Below, piece by piece: positions 5,591 through 8,204 of a DNA stretch of 8,204 bases. The notes under the pieces were generated by a model. It was not told where the DNA came from, did no database searches, and was given only the letters and a program-made list of their open reading frames with translations. How positions within the stretch are numbered: position 1 is the first letter of the stretch; every line of letters starts with the position of its first letter. The position numbers were made by a program, and so were the translations under genes. This stretch comes from Clostridiales bacterium UBA1779 (GTDB lineage: Bacteria; Bacillota; Clostridia; Oscillospirales; CAG-272). The stretch covers positions 1-8,204 of the forward strand of contig DCGL01000098.1 of assembly GCA_002314565.1 (NCBI GenBank). The letters run 5' to 3'.

Positions 5591-8165
5591 TATCGTTTTT
5601 GAAACTCCTCTTTTGCTTCTGCTGCTCATTCCGGTTCTTGCAATAATCGTCGTGCCTTTTCTGATGCTCCCGAAAAAGAGAAGAAGGAGTCTCAAAAAGA
5701 TACTTCCGATGGCAATACACTGCGTGGTCTGCGTGCTGCTGGTACTCGTTCTTTCGGGTATAAAATTCGTACGCACGACGGACGATCAGGCGGTGCTTCT
5801 GCTCGTGGACCTCTCTGACAGTACTGAGAGTGTTCAGGAGTCCATACTTGCCCGAGCGGACGAGCTGCTTGCCGAAATCGACGAAAAAACTCCTGCAGGA
5901 GTCATTCTGTTCGGCGGAGACAGCCTGTATACCCTGAAACTCGGCACAGAAAGCCGGAATTTTGAAATAAAAGAGGTACAGGCCGATTCAACGGATATGG
6001 ACTCCGCACTCGAATATGCCGCGACGCTGCTGCCTGCGGATAAGTCGGGACATATAATCATTATGTCCGACGGAAAAGAAACGGACGGGGACGCGGACAG
6101 AACCGCACACCGGCTGTCAACCAAGGGCATACGCATAGACGCCGTGTACTTCGATTCGACCGATTCAAGCCTTGCAGAAATGCAGCTTTGCTCGGTTACG
6201 GGGGCTGATGGAGCCTACGTCGGCGACGAACTGCAGTTTTTCGTAGAACTGAAAAGCAACCAAAGCGGCAGTGCCGAGCTTACTCTTTATGACAACGACA
6301 CCCCCGTGCTTACGGAAAACTGTCTCGTAAGCGAAGGAGTCAACAACTACGTAATGAATACCGTGGCGCTGAGCTCCGGGGTCCATACATACAGGACGGA
6401 AATCGTTCCCGACAGCGATACTCTTGTCGAAAACAATGAGATTTATACGTATCTGAAGGTGACCGGAGCCCCCGCCATACTCATAATCGCGGATACGCTG
6501 ACGAATGCAAAAACGCTTGAGGCAGTACTGTCTTCCGATAATGAGGTCACGGTTACGACGGCACAGAATGCACCGAATTCCATTTTCGAGCTCTGCAGAT
6601 ACGACGAGGTCATTCTGTCTAACGTTCACGTGAACGATCTGCCGAGTAAATACGCCGATCTGCTTGAAACTTACGTCAGCACGTACGGCCGCAGCCTGCT
6701 TGCCGTCGGCGGAACAGATACATTTATGTACGGAAAAATGGAGGGCACTGCCCTTGAGGAAATGCTGCCGGTTACTCTCTCACTGTCAGAAAGCGCCGAA
6801 GGAAATTCGGTGGCGCTTATGCTCGTGCTTGACTGCTCGTTGAGTATGAGCAATACTTCAACCTATCTGTCGGTTGCAAAACAGGGCGCAATCAAGGTAA
6901 TCGATGCTATGACAGACAACGATTACGTCGGTGTCGTTTCGTTCAACAGAAGCGCGTATCTGAAGTCCAAGCTGATACCTGCCACAGATTCAAACAAGGA
7001 AAGCCTGACGAGAATCGTATCGGGACTTACAACTTCACAGGGAACGTATTATTCCGAGGCATTGAAGCTTGCATATCAGCAGCTTGTGGATTCCGACGCA
7101 GCCGTAAAGCACATAATCTTCCTCTCGGACGGACAGCCGAGCGACAGCGGATATACGACAGTTGCCAAGAACTGCGCTGCCGAAGGTATAAGCGTATCGA
7201 CTATAGGACTTGGATATTCGTCAAATATACTTGAATCTCTTGCCAAAACGGCAGGGGGAAGGTACTATTACGTAAGCAGTGCAAAGGACCTTCCGAACAT
7301 AATGCTCACCGAGACCGAACAGGTTACGGTAAGTTCACTGATTACGGGCTCCTTTGTTCCCGTTGTAAACGGAAACAGCGAGCTGTCGGATATTATTGCG
7401 GATGCGACTCTGCCGGCTGTTACCGGCTATCTCGGGACGACGTTGAAGGAGGGCGCTGCAGCCTGCCTCATAACCGAGGACGAAAACCCGATTTACGCCG
7501 TCTGGACCTACGGACTCGGAACCGTTGCCTGCTTTACAAGCGACCTGAGCGCCAAGTGGTCCGCAGACTGGTTCAAGGATGAAACCGCACTGAAAGTAGT
7601 TGAGGGAATGGTTTCAACGACGATTTCCGACGTTCATCACGATTCGTCCCTCAGCACCGATATCACCGTGCGCGGAAAGACAACGGATATAAAAGTAAAG
7701 ACCCGGGACGGAAGAAGCGACATAACCCTCGCTTTGTCCCTGTCGGGCGGTAACGCAACGAAGAATTACGTTTTGATTCAGACGGAGCCCGGCATATTCG
7801 AAGTCAGCGTGGAAACCTCTGAAGTCGGGCTTTATCAGGTGATAATCACCGAAAACGATTCACAGGGGCAGCTTCTCGATTATCTTGACACAGCGTTTGC
7901 GGTTTCGTACTCCGCCGAATACGACGCGTTTACAGACAACGGACGGGCGAAGCTTGAAAATATCTGCTCATATTCCGGTGGAAGCATTTTCACCGATATG
8001 AAGAAGCTGGCAGAGGAAAAGGTCATATCAGTCTCAAGAATTTTCAATCCCATGGTCATACTCATCATAATATCTGCCCTTATGATGCTTGCGGACATAG
8101 CCATACGCAAGCTCAGATGGAAGGATATAAAGAATTATTTTATAAAAAACGTAAACCGTCGGTAA
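5577..8165 (+). CDS. Large membrane protein with two VWA domains and an amidotransferase-like domain
   Basis: This is an 862-residue protein with helices at about 11-31, 44-62 and 823-843. The basic loop KKRRRSLKK (33-41) and basic tail 844-862 should be cytoplasmic, leaving 63-822 outside. VWA1 (about 71-195) has D78-x-S80-x-S82, T139 and D165. VWA2 (about 412-575) has D419-x-S421-x-S423, T490 and D518. Both metal sites are intact. An amidotransferase-like region (about 296-400, with LLETYVSTYGRSLLAVGGTD) lies before VWA2 and seems to resume after it near 612-666 (PIYAVWTYGLGTVACFTSDL, 638-657), so VWA2 looks inserted in it. There is no Cys at the nucleophile elbow (GGT, 378-380), so enzymatic activity is unlikely. 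The ATG follows GGGGAG (5562-5567) by nine bases and overlaps the previous gene by 14 bases. This architecture is known in MoxR-linked clusters; its ligand is unknown. Confidence 0.93.
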   Translation: MSSINIVFETPLLLLLLIPVLAIIVVPFLMLPKKRRRSLKKILPMAIHCVVCVLLVLVLSGIKFVRTTDDQAVLLLVDLSDSTESVQESILARADELLAEIDEKTPAGVILFGGDSLYTLKLGTESRNFEIKEVQADSTDMDSALEYAATLLPADKSGHIIIMSDGKETDGDADRTAHRLSTKGIRIDAVYFDSTDSSLAEMQLCSVTGADGAYVGDELQFFVELKSNQSGSAELTLYDNDTPVLTENCLVSEGVNNYVMNTVALSSGVHTYRTEIVPDSDTLVENNEIYTYLKVTGAPAILIIADTLTNAKTLEAVLSSDNEVTVTTAQNAPNSIFELCRYDEVILSNVHVNDLPSKYADLLETYVSTYGRSLLAVGGTDTFMYGKMEGTALEEMLPVTLSLSESAEGNSVALMLVLDCSLSMSNTSTYLSVAKQGAIKVIDAMTDNDYVGVVSFNRSAYLKSKLIPATDSNKESLTRIVSGLTTSQGTYYSEALKLAYQQLVDSDAAVKHIIFLSDGQPSDSGYTTVAKNCAAEGISVSTIGLGYSSNILESLAKTAGGRYYYVSSAKDLPNIMLTETEQVTVSSLITGSFVPVVNGNSELSDIIADATLPAVTGYLGTTLKEGAAACLITEDENPIYAVWTYGLGTVACFTSDLSAKWSADWFKDETALKVVEGMVSTTISDVHHDSSLSTDITVRGKTTDIKVKTRDGRSDITLALSLSGGNATKNYVLIQTEPGIFEVSVETSEVGLYQVIITENDSQGQLLDYLDTAFAVSYSAEYDAFTDNGRAKLENICSYSGGSIFTDMKKLAEEKVISVSRIFNPMVILIIISALMMLADIAIRKLRWKDIKNYFIKNVNRR

Positions 8166-8178
8166 GCGTATGAATTAC

Positions 8179-8204
8179 GGGGGCTGTTAAAAAACTCAGT
8201 TTTT
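8179..8204 (+). terminator. Probable operon terminator, cut by the window end
   Basis: After the last stop (8163-8165) the sequence GGGGGCTGTT (8179-8188) runs into six A residues (8189-8194), CTCAG, then five T residues up to the last base. A8190-8194 can pair with T8200-8204 around CTCAG. If the unseen sequence continues AACAGCCCC, the stem would extend through 8179-8189 as a strong hairpin. Only the inner part is visible, so the call rests partly on expectation. Confidence 0.5.

Noticed and set aside
6165..6629. A 154-codon minus-strand frame, the longest antisense frame
   Set aside because: It lies wholly within the last gene, which has intact VWA motifs in the same interval; the antisense peptide shows no recognisable domain.
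342..8165. Phage-defence or toxin system reading of the operon
   Set aside because: No nuclease, protease, NADase or other effector domain is visible; the gene set matches the housekeeping-like Bat/MoxR-VWA layout rather than a MoxR-VWA conflict system.
8170..8190. Six-codon frame (MNYGGC) after the last gene
   Set aside because: It is too short to judge, has no ribosome site, and overlaps the left arm of the probable terminator.

Overview
The window carries one five-gene operon, all on the + strand, that reads as a MoxR / DUF58 / von Willebrand factor A (VWA) membrane system of the Bat type. It is preceded by about 340 bases of intergenic DNA rich in small palindromic repeats. The gene content, Shine-Dalgarno-led starts, one TTG start, frequent AGA arginine codons, roughly balanced base composition and the type of intergenic repeats suggest an anaerobic clostridial Firmicute, perhaps a gut Oscillospiraceae/Ruminococcaceae-type organism. 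This placement is inference; there is no rRNA or other marker gene in the window.

Layout. Bases 6-32 hold an intrinsic terminator for a gene left of the window. Bases 51-240 hold a repeat cluster: a short inverted repeat, an inverted degenerate copy of a palindromic unit, a two-hairpin element, and two identical 28-base palindromic units separated by 10 bases. Bases 246-341 are AT-rich and probably contain the operon promoter. Then come: (1) 342-1808, a three-pass membrane protein with an acidic coiled-coil exterior and ten tandem pentapeptides; (2) 1828-2865, a MoxR-family AAA+ ATPase; (3) 2880-3776, a soluble DUF58 protein with an intact metal-binding motif; (4) 3773-5590, a BatA-like membrane VWA protein; (5) 5577-8165, a large membrane protein with two VWA domains and an amidotransferase-like domain. 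The window ends inside what looks like the operon's terminator.

How the parts fit. Gaps are 19 and 14 bases, then overlaps of 4 and 14 bases, so the genes are almost certainly co-transcribed and partly translationally coupled. MoxR and DUF58 should be cytoplasmic. The three membrane proteins each have a basic cytoplasmic loop and a large predicted extracytoplasmic part. The general model for such clusters (known for the family, not shown here) is that the MoxR ATPase remodels or loads metal into VWA partners. The substrate of this particular operon cannot be read from the sequence.

The operon type is known, so I do not claim a new system. The most interesting local points are the tandem pentapeptide array, the hairpin that displays the DUF58 ribosome binding site, the altered metal-site residue in the BatA-like protein, and the intergenic repeat cluster.
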